Positions 51,421 through 62,247 of a stretch of DNA of 64,000 nucleotides are shown piece after piece (the stretch's first letter is position 1; each line of letters opens with the position of its first letter). The stretch lies in contig JABWDB010000001.1 of NCBI GenBank assembly GCA_019614645.1, positions 23,305,501 to 23,369,500 of the forward strand, read 5' to 3'. The notes under the pieces are model-generated. The model saw only the letters and a list, made by a program, of their open reading frames with translations. It made no database searches and had not been told where the DNA came from. This DNA comes from Stratiolaelaps scimitus. Lineage: Eukaryota; Arthropoda; Arachnida; Mesostigmata; Laelapidae. Both the position numbers and the translations under genes were made by a program.

Positions 51421-52639
51421 GTTCGAGAGCTGCCGAGCAGATCGTGACGTGCAATACGTTCCCAGTGATCATACCTACAACACACAAGAAATGTTCCATT
51501 AATATGAATAACTAACTTGTTTATTAAAAAACAAAATGGATTTCTTGAACAGTCTATCTCTGCCAATGCATCTCATTCTCTCGACTTTTATTCAGGCATT
51601 TACCCAGCAGTTCCTATCCGACAGGAAATGCACTGTTCAGTAAGTGCATTGTCTGTCGAACATGAAAACCCTATTCGATACGACTTTGATAGACAATTCG
51701 CTAGACGTAGATTTCCATTCTGCACCATCTCCTATCAGGGTTGTTTCGAAACAACAACAGGATATCCCGAATACTCAAAGCTTTAATCAGCTCTTCCTGC
51801 GAATACGCAAAGTCGTCCTGAGTCTCATCCGGACTCCTGAGACCGTCGTTGTTGAACTGCTGCTATTAGCATTCACTTAGCAGTGAGAGAAGTAATTCAA
51901 GAGCTTAATCCACATGGAGCGTATGCTACTTAGAGACGCTGGCGGTAGCCTCGACGCTCAAAAGCAGGAAAGGTATTCAAGCCTACGTGGGCTGCCTTTC
52001 CATACATGGCTCCTCCTCCTCATGGGACGGATGATAGCACAATTATTCACCCGGCAAATCCATCCAGGTGGAGTTGCGACTACAGACGATCGTAATGATG
52101 ATCAGCTGGTGTTAGGAACTAGAGAGCGGGCCGGTCTATCGGTCGGAGCGTGGGTGCGGCATTAATATCTTATCTTTCTTTCCTTTTCTCTTCGGTTGTA
52201 GCTAAATCCTCTCTGATTCTCATGCAGATACGCATACTTCTATTCTCCGGTAGGGCGAACACGAACCTTAGGAGGAAGCACTAACCTGTGATTACGTGAT
52301 GGCGGTGAATGGGTACATTTATGCTGACTATGACCGCCCCACTTTACTTGCACATGATGGGCTTCTAACAAACGGACGGCGTAATACCATAAGTTTCGAT
52401 TTCAAATGTACTGGCAACACGAAGCAATGTAATGCCCGCATAGGTGGAAAGACAACTCGCAGTCACTAGACGACGGTTGCCAATTAGCTAATAGGTAAAA
52501 ATCTTTTCTATTGGGACACGTCGGAATACAACTGCATGAGAATGCGAAATATTTAAGCAGGCGTTTTTCAAACAATAGTGATTGCAATAGGTTAGAATGA
52601 TCATAACCAATACGATGTTGTATCTCGCTTGCGCACAAA

Positions 52640-52757
52640 AAAAACCCTTTTATTTTATTTTTATTTATTTTTATTTTCATATTTTATCGAGAACTAAAGC
52701 GTATTACATTGCAGTTCCGAAAATAAACTTGATTTTGATTTTGAAACTTGATTTTAA
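52640..52757 (+). repeat. Dispersed repeat, copy 2
   Basis: This is the plus-strand counterpart of 8638-8755 (which is inverted): a TTTTATTTT-rich run, TTATCGAGAACTAAAGCG, then AAAATAAACTTGATTTTG with a second TTGATTTTG unit. The extra tail unit compared with copy 1 fits a short repetitive 3' tail. No open coding region is attached. Confidence 0.7.
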
Positions 52758-53584
52758 ACGTGTACGCTGCAATCAGGTTATACCAGGCCACGGTCCAGCC
52801 AGCCGGAAGTCCGGAAGAATTAACTTGGTTTTGAAGATGTATTCCTAATGGGTAAAAATGTTCACTATGCACCTGCTCGTAACGCACTGCGTGAGTAAAA
52901 GCCCGTAAATTTTAAGACTCTAATTTCCGATAGATTCAAGGCGCCCTGTTTAGCATAACATTGACTATAGAGATCTCAATCCTTGATTGCTCGGTGCCTA
53001 CGAAACTTAAACCTAATGGAAGGTTTGGTTTGAGTGGAGGCATGTTTTGGTCTTCTCAAAGTTCAATGCACGTACTGCGAGAACAGAGTCACGCGACACG
53101 AATATGAGTGCGCCTTCCTGCTCAATAGAGAACGTAGTGTTTGTGTATACATCATTGTGTGTTTACAGTGTTTCGTTATACGTTATATATTTACTGCGGT
53201 GCATAAACGACAGAGTTCAGTAATAGTTCATCTGGTGTTGGGTCCGAATGTTTTGCTCAATGTCCACGGATGATTGGCTAGAACAAGAATTCGTTCTTCG
53301 TCGAATGGTGCATAAATTAACACGTCTTATGATTCTGTCGATAGGCAAACTAATGAATTAATGCCACAAGAAAGTCTACATTACTCAAGTATGTAATTTC
53401 GGGCATTTCTAGGCCAATATTAGTTTCACACCAATTTGAGTACAGATTCGCATTTCAATATTTGTATCTGTTATAGACTAACTAAATAGGCAATTGTGCG
53501 AATTTTCAAATAACTCCTAGCACACTAGTTACAATGTGTGATAGTATAGTAGTATATCAATATTGTGAGTCTATTAAATTAACT

Positions 53585-53633
53585 CAAGCGAATTAGCGAC
53601 ACAAGCGAATTAGCGACACAAGCGAATTAGCGA
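53585..53633. repeat. 17-nt tandem repeat, nearly three copies
   Basis: CAAGCGAATTAGCGACA is repeated exactly at 53585 and 53602, with a third copy from 53619 that breaks off after 15 nt. Confidence 0.95.
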
Positions 53634-54209
53634 TTTCTTCTGAAGAAATTCGTAAAGAAAAATTTACGGAACTAGCTTACCCACATCGTGACGTGTGCAC
53701 CTGTGGTCATGAAACGTTTAGAACTTCAAAAGCAAGCTCCCCGCGTTTTTAAGGCTCTACTAATCTCAGCCGTTTTTTTTTAAATACGCAGTTCTGGTGG
53801 GATGCACGTGGCTTGATAAGCCTTGCCTTTATCGGCCGTGTAATTTTATCCTACTTAAAATTATTGTATTAGGTCAATTAAGGATATTTACGTATCGGTT
53901 GAACGACGCCACTGTCGTACGTGTGGCGTTCCACTAATGAAGAGTGACGTCCTTTTTACGTTGGTGGGAATATCAAGGATTGGCTCTTGGTACGCTTCAC
54001 GTGATTCAGTTCCACCTCATGAGCGTGTTGTAGGATTCGCTCAACATTGGTAATAAACGTTCACTTACCTGAAATATAACTAAGCACAAATAGTATGGTA
54101 CAGAATTCTGAAAACTGGGTAATAAGAACTAGCTATACGACAATATCTGTCCTCTTAGCCAGCCTTCCCCAGAGATCGAAGTAGTGCCAAGCGTGCCGAC
54201 TCTAGGGAA

Positions 54210-54370
54210 GTGATACACTCTCAGCAGAGGATGGTGCCTTTAGCAGGCAGAGGCGTTTTGTCATCCACGTCAACCCCCCTGCACCGGATCGCCCCACTTT
54301 CATGGAGACTGGAAGGTGTCTCCGGTGGGGTCCGTGCGTTTGAAGAAAATTTCCTCCTCTCAAAAAAAAA
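54210..54370 (-). repeat. Unclassified dispersed repeat, copy 1
   Basis: Inverted relative to 58699-58866. On the minus strand it reads from a purine-rich GAGGAGGAAATTTTCTTC, through CAAACGCACGGAC and CAGTCTCCATGAAAGTGGG, to CTGAGAGTGTATCAC. Both copies translate to PVSMKVGRS and LTWMTKRLCLL in one frame, but no known protein matches, so the shared frame may only reflect recent common origin. One end is next to a poly-A/T run (54362-54369). Confidence 0.8.
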
Positions 54371-54938
54371 GCGCTAATAAGAACTATAATATAATAGGTA
54401 ACAGATTCGGACACGGTTGAAGTGTAGAGGCCCCACTAAAATTAGAAGTGAGATTAGCCGTGTCACCGTTAGTTCTGACGGCAGCATCAGAATTTTCGAT
54501 CCGCGTGGTTGTCTGCGCTGTAGCAGGAAGAGCGCGCCAAGAACTGGTGAAGACAGGAGGAGGCTCGACCAAACAGAGATTATATGAAACTGGCCATCAT
54601 AGGTGGGTCAGTAAATCTTCAAATGACATTAACCCCAAATCCGAAAAATCGGGCGTACGAACCACACGCACGCGTGGGGCAGGGGAGGAATGCTTGGAAC
54701 CCGTGTACATAATATTGATTCAAGCAAAGCCGCCTGATGTTTCAAACAAGGCCATCTGCATTAATGGCTGAGTTGTTTTCACGACAAAACTAGCTGTGGG
54801 TTCACACACCTTGTTAAAGTTAGTTGACAAGTCTAAACGCGAACTTCGACCAATAGATTTCACGAACAGAAAACTAAGACGAAAGTGCGATTATTCTAAG
54901 AAAATAGCGATTTTGAAACTTACCCTCAGGTGATGAGA

Positions 54939-55157
54939 CATGGGTCGAATAGCACATCCAGTCCATGAACAGAATCGATAATAATTGTACTCAGGTGAAA
55001 CAGCTGAACCGGACGTATGTGAACAGATGCTAGGCAACGGAGGAATGGCCATGGATTTCTACAGAATCGACTCAGATTGAACCTCCGAAAAGTTGTGTCA
55101 CCTTAGTACAATTATTATCGATTCTGTTCATGGACTGGATGTGCTATTAGACCCATG
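54939..55157. repeat. Foldback: 59-nt inverted arms, 101-nt spacer
   Basis: The left arm 54939-54997 and right arm 55099-55157 are reverse complements with two mismatches. The spacer shows no recognised content. The right arm ends exactly where mariner-like relic 2 begins, and a CCATGAACAGAA word occurs both in the left arm and just past the right arm. This pattern could come from template switching next to the relic. Confidence 0.9.
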
Positions 55158-55400
55158 AACAGAACTGTGCTCGGCTTCTCCACGACAACACTCGTCCCTA
55201 TAAAGTGCTCTTGATAACGAGTTTTTGGCCTGGCAAAGGAATTCAGTCGTCAACCCGCCTAGCTAACAATACATCCTGATATGAGCTAGCTAACATCTTG
55301 TCGTTTTGCGTAATTGAATCGGAGACTATCAGCTACTAAAATTTAAACGAGGTCGACCAAATATTCAGAAAGATACTGTATGACGTCTCTCAAGGAAGTC
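55158..55400 (+). pseudogene. Mariner-like transposase relic 2
   Basis: The plus strand reads LLHDNTRPYK, matching the HDN motif of relic 1, then degenerates with stops. A later stretch (about 55335-55400) aligns by eye with 51355-51415 of relic 1. It is followed directly by a TATG/TA microsatellite. The SPD motif is lost. It is too short and broken to be functional. Confidence 0.55.
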
Positions 55401-55401
55401 A

Positions 55402-55407
55402 TGTATG

Positions 55408-55460
<53 letters not shown>
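55402..55460. repeat. (TATG)n-(TA)n microsatellite
   Basis: Three TATG units lead into a pure AT run of about 48 bp, abutting the mariner-like relic. Confidence 0.95.
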
Positions 55461-55464
<4 letters not shown>

Positions 55465-56330
55465 GTGTTTAGGCTTGTATAAGAGACGATGAACAAAAAT
55501 CCTAGGGAATGGCACACAAGGACGAACCACAAGCAAATTGAGGAGTCTCTATTTATTTAGCTTCCCATTTGGGCACTATGGTGATCGGCTATGCCGCCGC
55601 CGCCGTCGTTGTTGCTAGAAACAGGAAATTGGAAACGCATTGTTATCCTGCCATCACCGCGTCGGGTTGCCCCGAAGACGGGGAGTTTTGGTATGTTCTC
55701 GCCATGCTTCATCTAATAAGCGGGGCACCTGTGGATGACGCTAGGGATTTTTCGTCCTTGCTAGTACGGCACGGGAGAAATTGGGGGGTGCGGGGGTGAC
55801 AAAGAGACAGAGGGAAAAATCGACAGAGAGAGAGAGAGAGGAGTAAAGTGAAACGGAAGTAGATGTTAAAAATAGCAGAGGCAAATATTTCTACGATACA
55901 TCAGCTGCAGTCGCAAAGCGAGCCTGCGGGTGAAAGACGACGGGCTTCGAGCGAGCTGGGGACAATATATAGAAGAGAGACAATATTGACCCGGCACCTT
56001 GCTGGCATAAGCGGCACCAATGGCTTGTGACACTTCCACCAAGGCATTATGATTCACACAATGGATAAATTGCAATGGGTGAAATCTGACTGCACGGCTT
56101 TTCGTGAGCACGTTGATGAGACGTGCTAACTTATTCCACATTTGCATTTTGGCATCTGGATAAGTTTAACTAATTTTGTTTGAAGATTGAGTCCTGACAG
56201 ATCGTTTTGGATACTTGTATTGCTCGCAGTGGAATTTGATTTGTCTTCCCCGAAAACGCGCTTATGCATTATAATGATCAAGAGTCCTTTCAGGACTAGG
56301 CTAGACGATAAGTAAAATTAGACAATAATG

Positions 56331-56386
56331 GCGTACCATTATGTGGTGGTATATGACCACATAATAATACACTACCAAAGGTACGC
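56331..56386. repeat. Two-level hairpin
   Basis: GCGTACC (56331-56337) pairs with GGTACGC (56380-56386). Directly inside, ATTATGTGGT (56338-56347) pairs with ATGACCACATAAT-type sequence (exact arm 56356-56365), leaving an 8-nt loop and a one-sided bulge of 14 nt. No known RNA family is recognised. Confidence 0.8.
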
Positions 56387-57215
56387 AGAATCGCGCCCAT
56401 AGGCAGGAAACGCCTTGCTCTGCATGTTTGTTCTATATGGCACAACAATTGTGCTAAGGTTATGAGGGACTATGAAAGTTGAGCTGAATGTTAGCTGGCT
56501 CCGGCGGGTCGCTCAAGATTTGTAAGGGAAGTAGGTGTCACTCGTTAGCACTGGGGGAGATGGATGTGCTGTCGACCTCTTGTGGCTGGCAGCCGAGCTC
56601 TACATCAGTGTGGCAGAACCTACCAGCAGGAGGAGGAGGAGGATTAAGGTTTGAGAAGGGGAATCGGCCCTGGATTGAAGGAGGGGAGATCTAAAGCCTG
56701 CTAAACAAATCGTGTTTACCCTGCACTCTACATTCGGCACATGCACTCCTCCCTTTACATAAGACCGTTCAATCAGGGATTAACGCGGCCCGCTCAAGTA
56801 GGCAATAGGTAAGAACCTCAGGGGGCATATCATCCATATCAAAAAAATCCATCCGATGAAAACAATCGTAATATGGAATCGAAATGGTGTGTCAAACGTG
56901 CGGCGTATTTGAAATGGAAAACAGAATGCAATACAACTGCACATTATATCACTTAATAAGGTATCACCTTGGAAGCCAACCTCGTAAATATCATCTTTCT
57001 CTGTCAAATGTTTTCACATAGCGTATAGGATACTCGCACCTACCGGATTGCTCTGGGAACTACTGCTAAATATCTGAAAGGCCCGAACCAATGTGTTCAA
57101 TATAGAGCAAGTAATGCTTCATGACCAGTTGATGAGCTCGTCACCCGATGATCTTGTTTGGATCGCTTGCACGATTATTTGATACTATTGAGCCTCTATT
57201 TCTTCCAATCAGAAT

Positions 57216-57959
57216 TTAACAACATCCGAATGATGTACAACTTGCGCCCTTTTGAACAAGGGGATTCCAACGAGCCATGAGCGAAGCATGGAGCGGGTTG
57301 TGGTACTGGTGTGCTTCCAATGCTATACAAACAGTTCGTCCAATTAATTCGGATGAGAGCTCAATGTGTTGTCTGAATCTGTTTCGATGGAATTTTTCAT
57401 GATGATTTTTTTGACGAAACCAGCAAAATGCGCATTGTAAATCTTGGTTAAACAATTTTGTTTTTGTGCCAAAGTTCCTAAATACATGTTTTACAGGAAT
57501 TAAATCTGAAAAACTGTGCTGCATATTAGTTGAACCCTGGGGCCCTTCGCACGGAACAGCTTCGTATGACGATACTAGCACTATCTAAAAGATCGCAAAA
57601 TATTCCGTTATGAACAGTCTTTCCACTCTTCCGCAAGTGTGTGGTCAATAAGTCGCTAATGACTGATGCCTTTTTGGGCAAACACCGTTCGCCAAACCAT
57701 CAGAGAGCCGTATTGCACTTTCCATACACACTCCGGTCTTCAAGTCGACCTTAGCACATGGTGATATCGTGAAAACTACAGTGCCAAAATTTCGCTCTTT
57801 CTTCTTTGCAAACTTCTGCCGAAAAACCTTGCTGTTTTGCAGAACACCAACCTCTGAAAAAGGAACACTCTCAATGAAGATTTGTTTCAGTTTTTGTGTT
57901 GTATTTTTATCGGTTAAGCGCGTCACCATCGAGCTAGAAGATAAACCTATTGAGTACAA
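57216..57959 (-). pseudogene. Interrupted 248-codon frame, unidentified
   Basis: Two minus-strand frames, 57645-57959 (starts MYSIGLSSSS) and 57216-57581, are in the same register and separated by 21 codons containing a TGA and a TAG. Together they give 248 codons, unusually long for this AT-rich block. The second part is rich in His, Phe and Cys (AFCWFRQKNHHEKFH). I recognise no family. It could be a decayed transposon or virus-like gene, or chance. Confidence 0.2.
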
Positions 57960-58499
57960 AATCGAATTAAATTACAAGTAACGCTCAACGAACCTTGCGG
58001 GGGCTGGGATGGTCGAAGACTCAGTTTATTTGTTGACCTTGATATATTTAAGGTTGTACATGTAATAAATATATGTCGCAAGATATCAATATACAAAACA
58101 GCTGGTTTCAACAGAGGTGTTATTTAAACAAATCGCTGTGTTAGTGGCTTATGGCCGTTCATGTATACTTATTTTCAAGGCGAATTGAGAAAGTTGATGA
58201 GTTAATGCATCACAAATTCAGTAAATAAACGACTGCACCTTAGAACCCAAGAATAGAAGTTCGTATTTTCTTTTCTGGACATTTTTCCATGTTTTTTTAT
58301 TTTGTACTTATGGGTCGCCGTATTTTCTCATTTTCTCTTGTGTTTTTCATAAGGATACACTAACACTCATAGAAATGGTCTTACTATTATTATCCATAAT
58401 CCAACATCAGGTTGCCGTTAGGCGAAGGACTGCGCCAAAAAAGTGTATTTAGCCCTGCTAAGGTTTTCCATTCAATATTCGTTAGTTCTCTTAGAGGCT

Positions 58500-58688
58500 G
58501 GGAGATGTTCTCAGGCTGAGTCTCAGCCAACACCTAACGTGCACCACAGCATTTGTTTCACATGCTTCGTACGACGGAGCCCTAAATACAAATGTGCAAC
58601 GCTGGGGATCGAACCTATGCATCTAACGGTCTCCTCCGGTTGCAAAGCGCACACGAATCCACTACACCACCGGGATCGATCCTCTCCC
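58500..58688 (-). mobile_element. tRNA-derived SINE, nearly full length
   Basis: Read on the minus strand, it begins with ATCCCGGTGGTGTAGTGGAT (a tRNA-like 5' part with an A-box-like core). A B-box GGTTCGATCCC is at 58605-58615, then a body that includes ACAAATGCTGTGGTGCACGT and TAGGTGTTGGCTGAG, ending near 58500. Head and body match the copy at 59072-59240. It is flanked by TTAGAGGCT on both sides, a likely target-site duplication. The box spacing suits internal RNA polymerase III promoters; mobilisation would depend on a LINE reverse transcriptase, none of which is in the window. Confidence 0.85.
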
Positions 58689-58698
58689 TTAGAGGCTT

Positions 58699-58866
58699 TT
58701 CTTTTTTAAGAGAGAGGAGGAGAGAGGAGGAAATTTTCTTCAAACGCACGGACACCACCAGAGACATTCCAGTCTCCATGAAAGTGGGCCGATCCAGCGC
58801 AGGGTTGACGTGGATGACAAAACGCCTCTGCCTGCTAAAACCATCCTCTGCTGAGAGTGTATCACT
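58699..58866 (+). repeat. Unclassified dispersed repeat, copy 2
   Basis: The plus-strand partner of 54210-54370, about 4.3 kb away and inverted. It starts with a purine-rich run (GAGAGAGGAGGAGAGAGG) and ends GAGTGTATCAC. It sits inside the nested insertion 58487-58903. The 120-codon frame crossing it (58592-58954) also spans SINE sequence and is not a gene. Confidence 0.8.
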
Positions 58867-59071
58867 TCAGCAGGGGATGGACACGCAACCTCTCTTAGAG
58901 GCTATGGACACGCAGCAGCACACAGCCGCAGAGCAGATCAATTCTCTAGCGTAGGCATTTGGTTGTTTTTGAAATGAAAATGATGTTGCACATGGATGTG
59001 GTCTTTCAGGATTATACGCTTCGGGGCCTGTGCAATACTGAAGAGGAAGTTTCGTAGATTTACTGGCCACA

Positions 59072-59240
59072 AGTTATCTACATAAATTTTCCGGGCTGAC
59101 CCATAGCCAACATTTAACGTCCACGGTACTGCTTTTAGTATTGCTTCGTAAGACGGACCCCTAAATGCAAATGTGAAACGGTGGGGATCGAACCCATGCA
59201 CCTACGTGTCTCCTCCGATTGCGCCACGCCACCGGGCTCG
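59072..59240 (-). mobile_element. tRNA-derived SINE, best-preserved head
   Basis: On the minus strand the head reads CGAGCCCGGTGGCGTGGCGC, with an A box TGGCGCAATCGG at 59215-59226 and a B box GGTTCGATCCC at 59184-59194, 32 nt apart start to start, normal for a polymerase III type 2 promoter. The body follows: ACATTTGCATTTAGGGG, CCGTCTTACGAAGCAATAC, CAGTACCGTGGACGTTAAAT, TTGGCTATGGGTCAGCCCGG and an AAAATTTAT tail. No target-site duplication is obvious. This copy is the best reference for the family in the window. Confidence 0.88.
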
Positions 59241-59580
59241 ACGAAGGTGTGTGTGTGTGTACCAATATATCTAAATCTACGAAAGTTGATTATACTGTCT
59301 CAGTCATTATTATTATCTCATAGGAAACGAATATGGATCGGAAGGATGATTCCAATTGTCTAAATAAGAACTCAAAACATCTAAAGCAACAAAGGACAAC
59401 AACGATGATGAGGACAACGTTCTGGGTAGTCAATTTTGACTTAAGACAGCCCCCGACCATCAGCCAGAGGTCAAGCAGACGAGTTTCCGGTGGAAGAGAC
59501 GAAACTCTGTGCTCAGAACCTCCCACGCTACGCCTTCTTCACCCTCTTCTTTTATATATCTGAAGATTACAACTCCTTAG

Positions 59581-60560
59581 CTTTGTGGCAGGGGCCGGTT
59601 AGCCCGGTGCGTCCCCCTTTAACAATCGAAGCTGCCGTCATTTAAAATCCAATATAGCTGTCGCTCTTTTGCTGGCTGTTCCACACGAAGAATCAGCGGC
59701 AAAGTATCGAAAGCGATGAACTTGAACAAAAAGGCGCAGTTGGAAAAACGAGAAAGAAAGACCTCTTCTCCCCCCCCCGCCCGCAGCCAACACAGGCACC
59801 ATCTTCACACAACGTGGAAGGGAAACGGAGCACAATAGGATACATTGGATCCACTGACGGACGGACATACGGCCGGAGGTTCCGTTGGAGTCGAGCCTCC
59901 GTGTGGGCAAATTGGGAATAGGAGGGGAACAGAGGCTGGCAGGAAGTGAACCTGAAGGGGCCGCGAGATGTAACAAGACCCCCCCCCGCCTATCGGGCTC
60001 ATAAGATGATGACGACGTAATATATATAACGGCCAAAACTACGAGCAGAGGAATGAGATGGGGAGGGGAGCGGTCTTAGGAGTGGGGTGATATTGGAGAA
60101 AATTATATGTGCTCTGTTGGGTAGGACGGGCCGCGGTAGAGTTCTGCTGGCGGGAGCACTGGTGAGCATTCTGGAGCGTCCGCTTGTTCTCTCTACTTCT
60201 CCCATCTGATACCGTGAGGTCGTCTGGATCCACATTTTTTTCCTTTCCCTTCCTTCTCTCTTCGTCGGATGTAGTGGTGCACTGATAATGTTTTTTTTTC
60301 CCGCCAATGCTCGTCAGATCGTCTGCTGTTCTCCGGGGGTAAACTCGGTGTATCTCATCGTTCCTGCCCTATAGTAAAGTATATTGTATCTAACAAGCGA
60401 TACTCGTAGGCGGTGCCCGCCTACGCCTGCGATCTCCTTTCGACTGGAACGCGCACACTGACTTCTAACGCTTTGATTTGCCGAGTCAGCTGATTTTTCA
60501 ACGAGTAGAATAGACTGCTGCTAGAGGTAGAGAGAAACACCTTGATGGTGGCAGCAAGGA
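59581..60560. other. GC-rich block 10
   Basis: A GC-rich block with C runs near 59770-59778 and 59980-59989. The minus frames 59638-60036 (132 codons) and 59999-60307 (102 codons) overlap slightly and show no domain. No gene is supported. Confidence 0.45.
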
Positions 60561-61930
60561 AACGAGGCCTAGAGTAAACGAAACAGAAGGAGCGATATCG
60601 TTGTCCTAATCGCTGTTATTAGCGTTATTACCTTCGTGCGATCGCAGATTTTTTCTGCTTTGCCGCGTGCGGGCCTGTTGGGCTTCGAACCACTTTAGAA
60701 ATGGAATAAGTGTTTGCAATTACGAATATTGCGGATGCTGACGAAAACTGCTGATGTCACAACGGCACACCGTGTTCCGAAAGACATTGCTGAAATCGCT
60801 AAAAATATGCGCTCCTTCTAACAGTTCATGGAAAAGTAAATGCAGATGCTGCTAGCGGCCGCCAGCTGCCTGTTATTTACGCAGTTAGAGTTACGTTTTT
60901 GAGCGAGATACCCGAGATTGTAAAGGCGGCCTATCAATGACGGAATCGGGATTGGGGTTCGAAATGAGCTTCAGAAACTCTAATCTAAAGACGAGTACAA
61001 CAAATGGCTTAATAAAGTTGATCGGCCTCCAATGAAGCCGATCTATTTTATTTTTAAAAGGTCGTGTGATTAGTTAGATAGCAATTAGATGCCTGACTAT
61101 TTAGGCATTCAACACTGCTCGAAATGGCTTATGATTGGTCTAATACAGTGGGTGAAAAAACCTCCTTTGATTGTATATGACTTTTGAGCTTTTAAAAGTC
61201 ACGATGAACCACAATCGTCTCATATCGCGACAATTTGTCAAAACTCATTTTCCAGATGCCGCACGCTATGCACCCAAGTGTTTTTACACGATTAAGCTGT
61301 TCTCTGACTTGTGCTATTTCATAATATTTTTGATATGAGTAGTGAAGTGCGGCTAGTCTCATCTACTGCTTTCAAACAGCTCCAAGGGATCTGTTCCCAG
61401 AGAAAAAGTGATTTTCAGCGAATATAAATGCAATGAGAGCAATCGTGACGAAATATCGAACAGATCTCTTTTTGTGAATTTCACATATGATGAATTATTT
61501 AAATTAAATATTTTCCATTAAATGTTTCCTAATTTAATGCAGCTCGTAGCTAAGAAAGTAGCAGTGTTTAACAAATCAGACAGTGATGTAGGTATCTCTA
61601 TTCCCAAAGTGAGCCCTTCACAGCATTAGGAGACGCACAGGTGCATCGAATGTCTGAAAATTCCACATTTTTGGTATGTGAATGTCGCACGCTATACGAA
61701 CGTCTTGTAATTCCAACGATTGCGAACCGCAATGAAGTGCTGCGATTTAAAATCAAAAGTGTACAAATGCATTATCTAATTAATCTTGAAACGCATACGC
61801 CTTCTATGATCTGAACAATCGTAAAAAAAAACCGAAAATGCCGTAAACTATCTAATTAACAACGCAGAATGCTATAATAATTAAGACGCCAAGGGTACAC
61901 AACTGTTAATAGTAAAGACATACAAGGGCA

Positions 61931-61954
61931 AAGAGAGAGAGAGAGAGAGAGAGA
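61931..61954. repeat. (GA)n microsatellite
   Basis: A pure GA run of about 24 bp in AT-rich surroundings. Confidence 0.95.
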
Positions 61955-62230
61955 AACCATTTAGTATTACAGTAGATCAGGTGGAAATTATGCTAGCAGC
62001 CTTGGCATCAATAAAGATTTTGATTCGGACTTGGCTACTACCACAAAATACTGCAACGTGCTAGATACACAGAAATCGATACTTCGGACAGACAGGTTGA
62101 ATTAATAATATGGTAACGACTTGGATCATGGAATACAAATTATTTTAGCCAGCCAAAGAAAAAAAAAATATATATATATATATTTATTTTTGGTGATAGC
62201 CAGATAATCTCTGTTAATCGGCCTATCCGG

Positions 62231-62247
62231 TCTCTCTCTCTCTCTCT
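62231..62247. repeat. (TC)n microsatellite
   Basis: A pure TC run of 17 bp, 70 bp downstream of an A/TA-rich tract. Confidence 0.95.

Larger units (their letters stand above)
50191..55560. other. AT-rich block rich in decayed transposons
   Basis: This block contains two mariner-like relics, a foldback, one copy each of two dispersed repeats, a 17-nt tandem array and a TA tract, all listed separately. Between 51540 and 52600 frames are short (60-90 codons) and unrecognised. From about 52900 to 54200 I see only AT-rich unique sequence apart from the 17-nt array. Confidence 0.5.
58487..58903. other. Nested insertion bounded by repeated TTAGAGGCT
   Basis: TCTCTTAGAGGCT occurs at 58487-58499 and 58891-58903, and TTAGAGGCT also occurs at 58689-58697. 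The first interval between words holds a minus-strand SINE; the second holds the unclassified dispersed repeat. The simplest reading is two insertions into the same short target, each leaving a duplication. Confidence 0.75.
55561..59580. other. AT-rich block with SINEs; short GC patch at its left end
   Basis: The first 500 bp are GC-rich with a GA tract (about 55824-55842) and a 76-codon plus frame (55569-55799, start MGTMVIGYAA) of no known family. The remainder is AT-rich and holds a hairpin (56331-56386), an interrupted minus-strand frame (57216-57959), two SINE copies and a dispersed repeat. Confidence 0.5.

Noticed and set aside
58592..58954. 120-codon frame over the nested insertion
   Set aside because: It runs across SINE head and dispersed repeat sequence and has no independent coding evidence.
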